A stretch of 62,884 bases of DNA from Sulfitobacter litoralis (lineage in GTDB: Bacteria; Pseudomonadota; Alphaproteobacteria; Rhodobacterales; Rhodobacteraceae): the NCBI RefSeq assembly GCF_900103185.1, contig NZ_FNJD01000021.1, positions 1-62,884 on the forward strand, read 5' to 3'. A program made the translations under genes and the position numbers. Every line of letters begins with the position of its first letter. Within the stretch, counting starts at the first letter, position 1. The notes beneath the pieces are model-generated. The model had not been told where the DNA came from and did not search any database. It saw only the letters and a list, made by a program, of their open reading frames with translations. Below are positions 49,365 to 58,059 of the stretch, one piece after another.

Positions 49365-50141
49365 TAGGCTTCACTTTCAATGTGCCACCGCGAAATACGC
49401 ATCAATTCCCAAAACCCATGCGAATTACTCGCCTTAGCCATCTTGCTCAATCCAAGATTCAAGCCTTCCGAAAGCAGCACATTCAGCAAGCCAATCCGAT
49501 CCTTCGGCGGTGCCCCTGTCCGTAGATGTGTGAACGCATCGGTGAACCCAGTTGCATCATCGACCAGCAACATGATGTCGGTGATGCGCGTATCCGGGAC
49601 ACGCTTATACAGATCAAAGAGCAGATCAGCCGCGCCGTTCGGGTTTTGTGTAGGCAATCGGCTGAGCTGCAGGACACCGTCTTCGATGGCCCCGCCGGGG
49701 ATCGTTCCGCGTTTCGCCGCCTTTGAGAGTTTTTCCAGACCGATTTCCATCTGGGCATGGCGGTCTGCCAACCATTGCTCGGGATCAAGCGGCACAGCAA
49801 GCCGCGCATTTGCCGCTGCCGTTGTTGCGGGAACCAGAACCTGCTTGAGATCACCGTAGCGCTTGGATTGTGCCAGCCAGATATCGCCGGATCGGAAGGC
49901 GTCCCGCAAATGGAACAGAACCGCCACCTCCCACAAGCGTTGATCACTCGGTTGCTGCATCTTCAGGTGCTGGTGCCACTTCGAGGTGCGTCGCAGAAAA
50001 TCTGTTGGCACAGAATGCCTTGCGCCATTTTTGATCAAATCGATGGCAGCCAAGAGCGGCGTAGCCACATGCGCCCCGTCGATCTTAAGAAGATGGAGCA
50101 TTCTCGGGACATAGCGCCGGAATCGGTTATGACCCTGCACC

Positions 50142-50483
50142 GGTGCGGCACACGCGCAGGAGGTCGAGGTCTGGCGCGACGAAACCACCTTTACGCTTGC
50201 ACCCGGCGACAGTGCCGAGTGGAAGCTGGTCATGGAAGAGGGCCAGACGGAAGAATACCGAATGCTGGTCGATGGCGGGCGTGTGAACTTCAACATGCAC
50301 GGCCATGGCGAGGGCAATTCGGTGACCTATGAAAAGGGCCCCGGTTCGACGGGCGACGAGGGCGAGATCATCGCGACATTTGACGACGAACACGGATGGT
50401 TTTGGCGGAATCGGGACAGCCAGCCCGCAACCGTGACTGTCCAGGTGCGCGGTGAATACACCGAATTCAAAGACGCAAGTTGA
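50142..50483 (+). pseudogene. C-terminal part of a periplasmic membrane-anchor-type protein
   Basis: The frame opens at the break with the Tn3 remnant and encodes about 110 residues: EVEVWRDETTFTLAPGDSAEWKLVMEEGQTEEYRMLVDGG, NMHGHGEGNSVTYEKGPGS and DDEHGWFWRNRDSQPATVTVQVRGEY. It resembles the outer domain of transmembrane anchor proteins found in metal-resistance clusters of alphaproteobacteria. The start and membrane helix are missing. It directly precedes the copper cluster, so the Tn3 remnant has probably cut off the cluster's left side. Confidence 0.5.
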
Positions 50484-50657
50484 CACAAGGGCAGCCACCA
50501 GCATGAAAGGATGCGGGTGGTTGCCTGGCTCCGAAAAAGACCTTGGATGAGTCCGCAGTCTCGCCTCAGATTTTCCCCCGAAACCAACCTCGGGCATCCG
50601 TTGGCCAATCAGTCAGTACCCGCGTGGCAATGTCACGCCTATGTTACAGGATACTTC

Positions 50658-50688
50658 TTGACCTCCCCCTACTGGAAGCTTGCATAAG
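50658..50688 (+). promoter_or_regulatory. CueR/MerR-type copper promoter
   Basis: TTGACC (50658-50663) and CATAAG (50683-50688) are separated by 19 bases, the over-long spacer of MerR-family promoters. Within the spacer ACCTCC and GGAAGCT form the dyad seen in CueR sites (ACCTTCC/GGAAGGT). No cueR gene is in the window. The rest of 50484-50657 has no gene. Confidence 0.7.
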
Positions 50689-50694
50689 AACTGC

Positions 50695-51048
50695 ATGATC
50701 CGCTTTTTCCGCCTCATTTTGATTCTTGCATTGAGCTTCGGTGCCGTGGTTGCGCCGGATGTATCGGCAGTGAATGCGGCTGAGGCAGCAATGGCTCAGA
50801 TGGCGGGCGCCGAAAGCGCGGACGACCATTGCAGCGGATGCGATCCGATCGGATTTGCTGACGGGATATCCTGCGAGGGTGGGTGTACAGTCCCTTGTGG
50901 CGCGGGAAGTACGGCCGGTATCGTAGCTCGTACGTCAGCGATGACGCTTGAGATGGCCTTCGGAGTTGTCATCCCGGTCGCGGGACCTGTGATCCCGATT
51001 GGCTCGGTTCCCTCCCTTGATCCATTTCCTCCCAAGCTGCCTGTCTGA
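50695..51048 (+). CDS. Small secreted Cys-rich protein (CopL-like)
   Basis: The 117-residue protein has a signal peptide (MIRFFRLILILALSFGAVVAPDVSA) and a Cys/His cluster (DDHCSGCDPIGFADGISCEGGCTVPCG) suited to bind copper. It ends PLDPFPPKLPV-like, as small proteins ahead of multicopper oxidases often do. The predicted transcription start falls on or next to the ATG, so the mRNA may be leaderless. It is the first gene behind the CueR-type promoter. Confidence 0.6.
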   Translation: MIRFFRLILILALSFGAVVAPDVSAVNAAEAAMAQMAGAESADDHCSGCDPIGFADGISCEGGCTVPCGAGSTAGIVARTSAMTLEMAFGVVIPVAGPVIPIGSVPSLDPFPPKLPV

Positions 51049-51138
51049 ACCTGATAACGACCTCGCTTGTTGCGGGGCCTGACCGTTGCCTTGGCCGAAG
51101 CTGGCTGAGTGCGACCCTTTCAGATCAAGGCAGAAGTA

Positions 51139-52578
51139 ATGACCCTCAACAGACTGATTTCACGGCGGCACGTGCTGTGCACCGGTGCCGCTTTCACGGC
51201 CATATCCGCTCTGTCACCGGCACGAGTAGCGATGGCAGGTCCGACAGAGGACCCATTCTTGCTACGCGCTGCGGCCGGACAAGCCGCCCTGCGACCGGCA
51301 CCCTACGGCTCTACCGACGTCTGGAGCTACAACGGATCCCTCCCCGGCCCCGAGATCCGGGTGCTGCAGGGAGACCGAATTCGGGTTCTGGCCGAGAACG
51401 GGCTAAATGAAGGGACGACGGTCCACTGGCATGGCATTCGCACACCCAATGCGATGGACGGCGTGCCTTTCCTGACACAGGACCCGATCCCGGTCGGTGG
51501 CAAGTTTCTCTACGAATTCGATGCGCTGGACGCAGGTACGTTCTGGTATCACCCGCACCAGCGCAGTTCAGAACAGGTCGGCCGTGGCCTTTACGGGCCG
51601 CTGATCGTCGAGGAGGCGGACCCGATCCGTGTGGATCGCGACCTGACTTGGATGCTCGATGACTGGCGCATGACCCGAGAAGGACAGATTGCCGGGGACT
51701 TCGGAAGCCGTCACGACGCCATGCACGGCGGCCGCATAGGCAATTCCGTGACCATCAACGGCCAGATGCCGGAACGCATCTCCGTGCGATCCGGAGAACG
51801 CATCCGCCTGCGGTTGATCAACGCGGCGAATGCCCGGATCTTCGGGCTGAATTTCAGTGGTCTTGCGCCGGTCGTGGTCGCTCTGGACGGTCAACCCGTA
51901 TCACCTCATGTACCAGTCGATGACATCGTGGTGGTCGGTCCGGCCATGCGTGTCGATCTGGTGATTGATATGATCGGCAAGCCCGGAGAGAGCCTGACCA
52001 TCACCGATGTCTTCTACAGGGATCTGGAATACCGTCTGGTCGATCTCGCCTACGGGCCGGATCGGTTACGGGACGCGGTCCCGGACTGGTCGATGGCGCT
52101 GCCTCCCAACCCGCTGGCCGAACCCGATATGCAAGCCGCCACGCGGCATCAGATCGTCTTCAACGGCGGCATGATGGGGCAGATGATGATGGGCGGCGGC
52201 ATGGGGTCCATGATGGAGCAGATGCGCGAAGGCAACATGTGGTTCATCAACGGCAAAGCAGCAACGGGGCACATGATGGATCCATTGCTGCTCCTGCAGC
52301 AGGGCACGTCGCATGTGCTCCAGATGGACAATCGCACCGCGTGGCATCACCCGATGCATCTTCATGGACATTCGTTCCGTGTGATCGCACGGAACGGACA
52401 ACCGACACGGCATCGCGAATGGCAGGACACCGTCCTGTTGGCACCCGAGGAACGGGTCGAAATCGCCTTCGTGGCGGACAATCCGGGAGACTGGATGTTC
52501 CATTGTCACATCCTCGAACACCAGGCGGCCGGCATGATGGGCATCATACGTGTCGATCCTGGCACGACCAAAACCTGA
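51139..52578 (+). CDS. copA: Multicopper oxidase (CopA/CueO-like)
   Basis: The 479-residue protein has a twin-arginine signal (LISRRHVLCTGAAFTAISALS) and all four copper motifs: TVHWHGIRTPNAMDG, FWYHPHQRSSEQ, HHPMHLHGHSFRVI and WMFHCHILEHQAAGMMG with the type 1 copper ligands. A Met-rich loop (GGMMGQMMMGGGMGSMMEQM) before the third motif is typical of cuprous oxidases. It probably oxidises Cu(I) in the periplasm. The start is the ATG at 51139 with AAGG upstream. Confidence 0.9.
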   Translation: MTLNRLISRRHVLCTGAAFTAISALSPARVAMAGPTEDPFLLRAAAGQAALRPAPYGSTDVWSYNGSLPGPEIRVLQGDRIRVLAENGLNEGTTVHWHGIRTPNAMDGVPFLTQDPIPVGGKFLYEFDALDAGTFWYHPHQRSSEQVGRGLYGPLIVEEADPIRVDRDLTWMLDDWRMTREGQIAGDFGSRHDAMHGGRIGNSVTINGQMPERISVRSGERIRLRLINAANARIFGLNFSGLAPVVVALDGQPVSPHVPVDDIVVVGPAMRVDLVIDMIGKPGESLTITDVFYRDLEYRLVDLAYGPDRLRDAVPDWSMALPPNPLAEPDMQAATRHQIVFNGGMMGQMMMGGGMGSMMEQMREGNMWFINGKAATGHMMDPLLLLQQGTSHVLQMDNRTAWHHPMHLHGHSFRVIARNGQPTRHREWQDTVLLAPEERVEIAFVADNPGDWMFHCHILEHQAAGMMGIIRVDPGTTKT

Positions 52579-52618
52579 AACAATCTCACGTAACGATCAC
52601 CACGAAAGGAAAGAACCG

Positions 52619-53074
52619 ATGAAGAAACTAATTGGACTTGCCAGTCTTGGCACCGCAGGTGCTGCCGCTGTCTTTGCAATGAGCCTGAATGCCGCGCCTG
52701 CCGCAGCGCAAGAGGCCACGCTCTACAAGAACCCGCAATGCGGATGCTGCGAGAGCTATGCGGACTACCTGCGCGAGAATGGCTTCACGGTCGAGGTAAA
52801 GCCGACCCATGATCTTGCTCAGATCAGCCGTGATGCAGGTATCCCGGACGATTTCCAGGGCTGCCATACGACCTTTCTGGGTGACTACGTCGTCAGCGGT
52901 CATGTGCCAATTGATGTCGTCAGCAAGTTGCTTGATGAGCGCCCGGACATCGCCGGTCTGACACTTCCCGGCATGCCGTTGGGATCGCCGGGTATGGGGG
53001 GCGCGAAGCAGGAACCGTTCAAGATTTACACCGTCGAAGAAGGTGTGAACCCGACCGTATATGCGGTCGAATGA
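52619..53074 (+). CDS. DUF411 periplasmic metal-binding protein
   Basis: The 151-residue protein has a signal peptide (KKLIGLASLGTAGAAAVFAMSLNAAPAAAQ), then YKNPQCGCCESYADYLRENGFTVEVK, the CGCC motif of DUF411, and a partner cysteine in FQGCHTTFLGDYVVSGHVP. Family members occur with copper oxidases and are thought to carry copper. It follows the oxidase by 40 bases with a AGGAAAG site. Confidence 0.85.
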   Translation: MKKLIGLASLGTAGAAAVFAMSLNAAPAAAQEATLYKNPQCGCCESYADYLRENGFTVEVKPTHDLAQISRDAGIPDDFQGCHTTFLGDYVVSGHVPIDVVSKLLDERPDIAGLTLPGMPLGSPGMGGAKQEPFKIYTVEEGVNPTVYAVE

Positions 53075-53131
53075 TCAATTGCGCGGTCTGGTGCGATCCC
53101 GTGCCTGACCGGTTTCAAGGGAAAACAAAGG

Positions 53132-53275
53132 ATGAAGTGCATGATGATGGATGGTGGAATGATGGGTGGCGGCATGATGATCGCGATGGGACTGGTTTGG
53201 TTACTCATCGTGGCGGTGCTGGTGCTCGCGGCAATCGCCTTGGTCAAATACATCCGCTCGGACAGCGGAAAATAG
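53132..53275 (+). CDS. Met-rich small membrane protein
   Basis: The 47-residue protein begins MKCMMMDGGMMGGGMMIAMG, a methionine-rich head suited to Cu(I), followed by one hydrophobic helix (LVWLLIVAVLVLAAIALV) and a basic tail. An AAGG site precedes the ATG. It lies between DUF411 and the cytochrome gene, in the same direction. Its small size makes it easy to miss. Confidence 0.65.
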   Translation: MKCMMMDGGMMGGGMMIAMGLVWLLIVAVLVLAAIALVKYIRSDSGK

Positions 53276-53287
53276 AAATGCGCCAAG

Positions 53288-53428
53288 ATGCGGAATGAGG
53301 GCGACAGCAACGGCGACGGCCTGTTGTCGATGGGGATTGGTCTGGGGGCGTCCGTCCTGCTTGTCGTGGCATCGATAGTCGCACTCTCGTTGTATTTGGA
53401 TAGCCAGAAGAAGGCACAAGCGACATGA
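53288..53428 (+). CDS. Second small single-pass membrane protein of the copper cluster
   Basis: The 46-residue protein has a polar head (RNEGDSNGDG), a helix (LLSMGIGLGASVLLVVASIVALSLYL) and a short charged tail (DSQKKAQAT). It starts 12 bases after the previous gene and its TGA overlaps the ATG of the cytochrome gene, showing translational coupling. Confidence 0.6.
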   Translation: MRNEGDSNGDGLLSMGIGLGASVLLVVASIVALSLYLDSQKKAQAT

Positions 53429-53850
53429 AAATTACCATTAGGCTCGCAGCACTTTTGCTGGCTGCAACGGTCTTGCCCGTTTCGGCGCAGGATGACTCGC
53501 TCGCGGGCGAACGCCTTTATCAGGAGAATTGCGCCAGTTGCCATGGCGCAAACCTGGAGGGGCAGCCCGATTGGCGCTCCAGATTGCCGAACGGCCGGTT
53601 GCCTGCCCCGCCGCATGACGCCTCGGGCCATACTTGGCACCATACGGACCGCGTGCTTTTGGACATCGTGAAGCGCGGAACGGCGGCGATTGTCGGGAAT
53701 GGCTATGAAAGCGACATGCCCGGTTTCAAGGAGGTGCTGACGGATGAAGAGATCACGGCGATCATCGATTACATCAAGAGCACATGGCCCGATCGGATCC
53801 GCGCTTCGCAGGAAAGCCGTACCCTTGCGGATGAGCAGGTGCAGCCATGA
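53425..53850 (+). CDS. Monoheme cytochrome c
   Basis: The 141-residue protein has a signal peptide (IRLAALLLAATVLPVSAQ), heme motif CASCH in YQENCASCHGANLEGQPDW, a conserved PAPPHDASGHTWHHTD segment and the MPGF methionine ligand near SDMPGFKEVLTDEEI. Such cytochromes accompany copper oxidase and SCO genes. It probably passes electrons in the periplasm. It overlaps the next gene by four bases. Confidence 0.88.
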   Translation: MKITIRLAALLLAATVLPVSAQDDSLAGERLYQENCASCHGANLEGQPDWRSRLPNGRLPAPPHDASGHTWHHTDRVLLDIVKRGTAAIVGNGYESDMPGFKEVLTDEEITAIIDYIKSTWPDRIRASQESRTLADEQVQP

Positions 53851-54443
53851 CGCAAGAGGTCGTCAGCAAAATCGACCCCGTACCGCGGCGCAGGATCTCC
53901 GGGTTTGTGCTGGTGCCGCTGATAGCTTTTGCCCTCATGGTCTTGTTCGGCTGGGGGCTTTTCAGGGGCGGCGACGACTTGCCATCGGCGCTTCTCGACA
54001 AACCTGTGCCGGAGTTTGCGCTTGCTCCGGTGCTCGGCCGCGAGGAAGGTCTTTCGACGCAGGACCTGATCGGCCATGTCTCGCTGGTGAACGTCTTTGC
54101 CTCGTGGTGTGTGCCCTGTCGGGCCGAACACCCGCTGTTCATGGAGCTGAGCGCCACCGGTGAGGTGCCGCTCTACGGGATCAACTACAAGGACCCACCC
54201 GAGCAGGCGCGCGCCTGGCTCGACGAATTGGGCGATCCCTACGCGCGCATCGGGGCCGACATCGACGGACGTGCTGGCATCGAATGGGGCGTTTACGGCG
54301 TGCCCGAAACCTATGTCATCACGTCCGACGGCGCCATTGCCTACCGCCATGTCGGCCCCATCACGCGAGCGATTCTGGAGGAAACCCTTTTGCCGATCGT
54401 CCGTGATCTGAAAACCCAAGCTGGCAAGGAGCCAACGCCATGA
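53847..54443 (+). CDS. CcmG/DsbE-like thiol-disulfide oxidoreductase
   Basis: The 198-residue protein has one N-terminal membrane anchor (GFVLVPLIAFALMVLFGWGLF) and a thioredoxin domain with the WCVPC active site (VFASWCVPCRAEHPLF), the YGINYKDPPEQARAWL motif of CcmG, and cis-proline in YGVPETYV. It reduces apocytochrome c or copper-site cysteines in the periplasm. It overlaps both neighbours, so the block is one operon. Confidence 0.88.
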   Translation: MTQEVVSKIDPVPRRRISGFVLVPLIAFALMVLFGWGLFRGGDDLPSALLDKPVPEFALAPVLGREEGLSTQDLIGHVSLVNVFASWCVPCRAEHPLFMELSATGEVPLYGINYKDPPEQARAWLDELGDPYARIGADIDGRAGIEWGVYGVPETYVITSDGAIAYRHVGPITRAILEETLLPIVRDLKTQAGKEPTP

Positions 54444-54952
54444 AATATCTCAAAACGGCGCTGCTCGTCTGGGCATTGTCCGTCGGCACGGCGTTTGCCG
54501 GGCCGCAAGGCTTCGCACTGCACGACACGCCGCAGCCGGTGATCAATGTGCGCTTCGAGACCGAGGACGGCAGCCGTGGGGACATGGAGGATTTTCGTGG
54601 CAAGGTGATCCTCGTGAACGTTTGGGCAACCTGGTGCGTCCCCTGCCGGGAAGAGATGCCGACGCTGGATGCACTTCAGGCGGAACTTGGCGGCGACCGT
54701 TTCGAGGTTGTCGCCCTGTCCATCGACAGGGCCGGGTCGCCCGTCGTGCGGCGGTTCTACGACGAGATCGGTGTCAACAATCTCAAGATGTATGTCGACA
54801 AGACCATGCTGTCGATGACCGCGCTGCGCACCGTCGGTCTGCCGACAACGATCCTGATCGACGCGCAGGGGCGGGAGCTTGGGAGACTGGTCGGCCCGGC
54901 CGAATGGGATGATCCCGAGATGGTCTCCTTCTTGCGAGGCTTTATCGAATAA
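54440..54952 (+). CDS. TlpA-like periplasmic thioredoxin
   Basis: The 170-residue protein has a signal peptide (KYLKTALLVWALSVGTAFAG) and a TlpA-type domain with WCVPC (NVWATWCVPCREEMPTLDAL) and cis-proline VGLPTTILID. TlpA proteins keep the copper-site cysteines of SCO1 and cytochrome oxidase reduced. It starts in the end of the ccmG-like gene. Confidence 0.88.
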   Translation: MKYLKTALLVWALSVGTAFAGPQGFALHDTPQPVINVRFETEDGSRGDMEDFRGKVILVNVWATWCVPCREEMPTLDALQAELGGDRFEVVALSIDRAGSPVVRRFYDEIGVNNLKMYVDKTMLSMTALRTVGLPTTILIDAQGRELGRLVGPAEWDDPEMVSFLRGFIE

Positions 54953-55034
54953 GCGCCCCTGAAAGAGCGCCGCCCGCCCTTGACCGTCCAGTTCTCAAAA
55001 TGACCAGTACTCAAACTTCAAAAGGATTTTCCGG

Positions 55035-55325
55035 ATGACCGACATATCATCTTCCAACGATGCGGGCGCCGTCGGCACCGAAAGCGCCGGCAACCGGCTC
55101 CGGTGGTTGCCGCGCAGACGATTGCTGTTCGTCGGTGCGGCAACCGTGATGGGCGGCGGCATGGCCCTGAACTGGGGATGGCTCACCGCGATCGGTCTCG
55201 CGCCTGTCCTGGTCTCGCTGGCACCCTGTGCCGCGATGTGCGGGCTTGGTCTGTGCATGAAGGGCGGGTCCGGCGGGAAATGCAACGATGCGGGTGGTGG
55301 CAAGCCCGATCAATCCGAAAGGTGA
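55035..55325 (+). CDS. Small Cys-rich membrane protein
   Basis: The 96-residue protein has a soluble head, two closely spaced hydrophobic segments (LLFVGAATVMGGGMALNWGWLTAIGLAPVLVSLAPCAAM) and a Cys-rich end (CAAMCGLGLCMKGGSGGKC) that could bind copper. Its stop overlaps the SCO gene start. It resembles uncharacterised proteins next to SCO genes in Rhodobacteraceae. Confidence 0.65.
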   Translation: MTDISSSNDAGAVGTESAGNRLRWLPRRRLLFVGAATVMGGGMALNWGWLTAIGLAPVLVSLAPCAAMCGLGLCMKGGSGGKCNDAGGGKPDQSER

Positions 55326-56029
55326 TGCAGTTGATTATCTATCTAACCCGGCGCGCCGCCTTGGCGACACTTGCGGCCACGATCTCCTCTGCGGCCTCCG
55401 CCGATCATCCGGGTGAAAATCTGGATGCGCGGATGTTCGAGATGGAGCCATATTTCCAGGCCATCGACGCAGCACAGGCCCCGGATTTCGAGTTGCAGAA
55501 TGCGGAGGGCAATTCTGTGCGCCTGTCCGATTTCAGCGACAAGGTTGTCATCCTGCATTTCATCTACGCCAACTGCCCGGATATCTGCCCGCTCCATGCG
55601 GAAAAGATCGCGGCGGTCCAGGCTTCGATCAACGACGGGCCGATGAGGGATCTGGTGCAATTCATCTCGATCACAACCGATCCCGTGAATGACACGCCTG
55701 ACGTTCTGCGCGGGTACGGGGACCGGCATGGGTTCGATCCGACCAACTGGGTCATTCTGACCAAACGGCCTGATCAGGCTGAGGACGCGACGCGCCTTCT
55801 GGCGCGGGACTATGGGCTAGAATTCACGATGACCACCGACAGCGACATGATGATGCACGGTGCGGTCACCCATGTCGTGGATATCGGGGGGCGGTTCGCC
55901 GCAAAGTTCCATGGCATGGAATTCAAGAATGTGAACCTGATCCTCTATGTCAGCGAGTTGATCAACAAGGCCCAGCACCGACGTCGCGAACGCGGTTGGT
56001 GGGATCGGCTGACGGGGGCGTTTCAATGA
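55325..56029 (+). CDS. SCO1/SenC-family copper chaperone
   Basis: The 234-residue protein has a signal sequence (IIYLTRRAALATLAATISSAASA), the copper motif CPDIC at C84 and C88 (FIYANCPDICPLHAEKI), ITTDPVNDTPDVL, and the histidine ligand in MHGAVTHVVDIGG. SCO proteins deliver copper to cytochrome oxidase or act as redox sensors. It overlaps the next gene by four bases. Confidence 0.9.
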   Translation: MQLIIYLTRRAALATLAATISSAASADHPGENLDARMFEMEPYFQAIDAAQAPDFELQNAEGNSVRLSDFSDKVVILHFIYANCPDICPLHAEKIAAVQASINDGPMRDLVQFISITTDPVNDTPDVLRGYGDRHGFDPTNWVILTKRPDQAEDATRLLARDYGLEFTMTTDSDMMMHGAVTHVVDIGGRFAAKFHGMEFKNVNLILYVSELINKAQHRRRERGWWDRLTGAFQ

Positions 56030-56517
56030 GCGATATCGCGATTGGCGTTATGCAGTCCGCGCCGGATGGAATTTCCCTGACAGCACTCCGTCGGTATTTT
56101 TTGGTGATCATCCCGGCTAATCTGATCTGGGAGTTCGCCCACTTGCCGCTCTACACGATCTGGAACGAGGGCACCTGGGGTGAGATCATCTTCGCTGCGG
56201 TTCATTGCACGGGTGGCGACATCCTGATTGCCATGAGCGCGCTGATGCTTGCCTTGATGCTGACGGGCCGCAGCTGGCCCTTCGTGAATCCGACACGACG
56301 ATCGGTGACCGTGCTGACAATATTGTTCGGGTTGGGATATACGCTGTTCAGTGAATGGCTCAACATCGTGATCCGCGCGGCATGGGCCTATTCGGACCTG
56401 ATGCCGATCATTCCGATTCTCGATGCAGGGTTGTCGCCGGTATTGCAGTGGATCGTCATCCCGCTGATTGCCTTCTGGTGGGCGACGCGACCCTTCAGCG
56501 CCGAGCATAAAACATGA
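56026..56517 (+). CDS. Integral membrane protein of the copper cluster
   Basis: The 163-residue protein has four to five hydrophobic helices (YFLVIIPANLIWEFAHLPLYTIW, DILIAMSALMLALMLTG, VTVLTILFGLGYTLFSEWLNI, LQWIVIPLIAFWWATR). Polar residues inside the membrane (WEFAH, CTGGD, SEWLN) hint at metal or substrate binding. The family is uncharacterised. It overlaps the SCO gene and the ccdA stub. Confidence 0.7.
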   Translation: MSDIAIGVMQSAPDGISLTALRRYFLVIIPANLIWEFAHLPLYTIWNEGTWGEIIFAAVHCTGGDILIAMSALMLALMLTGRSWPFVNPTRRSVTVLTILFGLGYTLFSEWLNIVIRAAWAYSDLMPIIPILDAGLSPVLQWIVIPLIAFWWATRPFSAEHKT

Positions 56518-56570
56518 TGGATATTTCCGGCATCGGCATCTTCGCGGCCTTTCTGGCGGGGGTGTCTGAC
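56514..56570 (+). pseudogene. ccdA: ccdA start, cut by an IS3 element
   Basis: MMDISGIGIFAAFLAGV matches the beginning of CcdA/DsbD-type proteins (LAGVVSFLSPC follows normally). After GV the frame diverges, a few bases before the IS begins at 56582. The rest of ccdA is not found beyond the IS, so a deletion accompanied the insertion. Confidence 0.65.
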
Positions 56571-56647
56571 GTCAGCACCTGTGGGACAGATTTGATGATT
56601 TGAACAACGGAGGGTTTCTGGTTCATCGTAGCCTTTAAGGAGCGAAG

Positions 56648-57022
56648 ATGAACAAGAAGCCCGGAACATCGAAAGATGCAGCTGACAAGCTGGTCAAAAA
56701 CATCCGCCGCAAGACCCGCCAGACCTACTCGGCGGAGGAGAAGATCCGCATTGTTTTGGCCGGATTGCGCGGGGAGGAAAGCATCTCGGCGTTATGTCGC
56801 CGCGAGGGTATCTCTGACAGTCTGTATTATACTTGGTCGAAGGAATTCCTTGAGGCTGGAAAGCGACGCCTTTCCGGGGACACAGCGCGTCAGGCGACAT
56901 CGCCTGAGGTGAAGGATCTGCGATCCGAGGCCGTGGCTCTGAAGGAATGCGTGGCTGACCTAACCCTTGAGAACCGTCTGCTCAAAAAAAGCATGACAGG
57001 GGCTGGGGAGTTCGAGGAATGA
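56648..57022 (+). CDS. IS3-family transposase OrfA
   Basis: The 124-residue protein has a helix-turn-helix (RQTYSAEEKIRIVLAGLRGEESISALCRREGISDSLYYTWSKEFL) and a leucine-zipper stretch (LRSEAVALKECVADLTLENRLLKKSM) as OrfA proteins do. It binds the IS ends. Its stop overlaps the orfB start (ATGA). Confidence 0.88.
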   Translation: MNKKPGTSKDAADKLVKNIRRKTRQTYSAEEKIRIVLAGLRGEESISALCRREGISDSLYYTWSKEFLEAGKRRLSGDTARQATSPEVKDLRSEAVALKECVADLTLENRLLKKSMTGAGEFEE

Positions 57023-57999
57023 GATATCCTGCGTCTGAGAAACTGGAGATCATCCGCACCGTTGAGGGATCACATCTGCCGGTGAAACAAACCCTCGACA
57101 TGCTGGGCATCCCACGCACGACATTCTACCGATGGTATGATCGCTATGTCGACGGCGGGTTCGATGCGCTGGCTGACAGATCCCCACGCCCAGGATCGGT
57201 CTGGAACCGCATCCCTGATGCTCGTCGTGATGACCTGATCGAGTTCGCGCTGGAACATGAGGCGCTGACCGCACGCGAACTGGCCGTCAAATATACTGAT
57301 GAGAAGCGGTATTTTATATCTGAATCATCGACTTACCGCATTCTAAAAACTGCCGATCTGATCACGGCACCCGAGTATGTGGTGATCAAGGCTGCCGATG
57401 AGTTCTCGGACAAAACCACGGCGATCAATCAGATGTGGCAGACCGACTTCACCTACTTCAAGATCATCGGCTGGGGCTGGTATTACCTCAGCACGATCCT
57501 GGACGATTACAGCCGGTATATCATTGCCTGGAAGCTCTGCACGACCATGCGGGCCGAGGACGTGACAGACACCATTGAGCTGGCTCTTACGGCGTCTGGC
57601 TGCGACCAAGCCGTGGTCCGACACAAGCCGCGCCTGCTCAGCGACAACGGGTCGTGCTACATATCCGGCGACCTGGCCAAATGGCTGGGGGACCAGAAAA
57701 TGGATCACGTTCGCGGTGCGCCGTTCCATCCGCAAACCCAGGGCAAAATCGAGCGCTGGCATCAAACCATGAAGAACCGGGTTCTACTGGAAAACTACTA
57801 CCTGCCCGGCGATCTTGAACGCCAGATCGGGGCCTTCGTCGACTATTACAACAACCAGCGCTACCACGAGGGCCTGTGCAACGTCACACCCGCTGACGTC
57901 TATTTTGGACGTGACAAAGCCATCATCAGAGAAAGGGAAAAGATCAAGAAAATGACAATCCAAAGCCGCCGCTTGCAACATCAAAAACAAGCAGCATAA
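57019..57999 (+). CDS. IS3-family transposase OrfB
   Basis: The 326-residue protein has an HTH-type N-terminus (SHLPVKQTLDMLGIPRTTFYRWYDRY) and the integrase core: MWQTDFTYFKI with the first aspartate, LLSDNGSCYISGDLAKWL the second, and HPQTQGKIERWHQTMKNR the glutamate. It appears intact. Confidence 0.9.
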   Translation: MRYPASEKLEIIRTVEGSHLPVKQTLDMLGIPRTTFYRWYDRYVDGGFDALADRSPRPGSVWNRIPDARRDDLIEFALEHEALTARELAVKYTDEKRYFISESSTYRILKTADLITAPEYVVIKAADEFSDKTTAINQMWQTDFTYFKIIGWGWYYLSTILDDYSRYIIAWKLCTTMRAEDVTDTIELALTASGCDQAVVRHKPRLLSDNGSCYISGDLAKWLGDQKMDHVRGAPFHPQTQGKIERWHQTMKNRVLLENYYLPGDLERQIGAFVDYYNNQRYHEGLCNVTPADVYFGRDKAIIREREKIKKMTIQSRRLQHQKQAA

Positions 58000-58059
58000 T
58001 CAATCACGCAACCGAACCAGAGCCTCCAATGTTTAAGCCGCTCTGATGTCCCATTTTAT

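Larger units (their letters stand above)
47298..50135 (-). pseudogene. tnpA: Decayed Tn3-family transposase, split by an IS
   Basis: Three minus-strand pieces align to the intact tnpA. One (50135-49365) runs from GHNRFRRYVPRMLHLLK to LMRISRWHIESEA. Then comes an IS at 48525-49364. Pieces 48524-47915 and 47918-47298 carry SSDDQFFPTTRQGEAMNLIN, EQYADTGGFTDH and NKGEAHHALKNALRIG. A TAG replaces the arginine of PMARFWG near 48462, and a frameshift lies near 47916. The N-terminal third is gone. No terminal repeat was found. Confidence 0.88.
56582..58053 (+). mobile_element. IS3-family insertion sequence
   Basis: The ends TGGGACAGATTTGATGAT at 56582 and the inverted TGGGACATCAGAGCGGCT at 58053 flank two overlapping transposase genes. 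The element interrupts the copper cluster. Confidence 0.75.
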
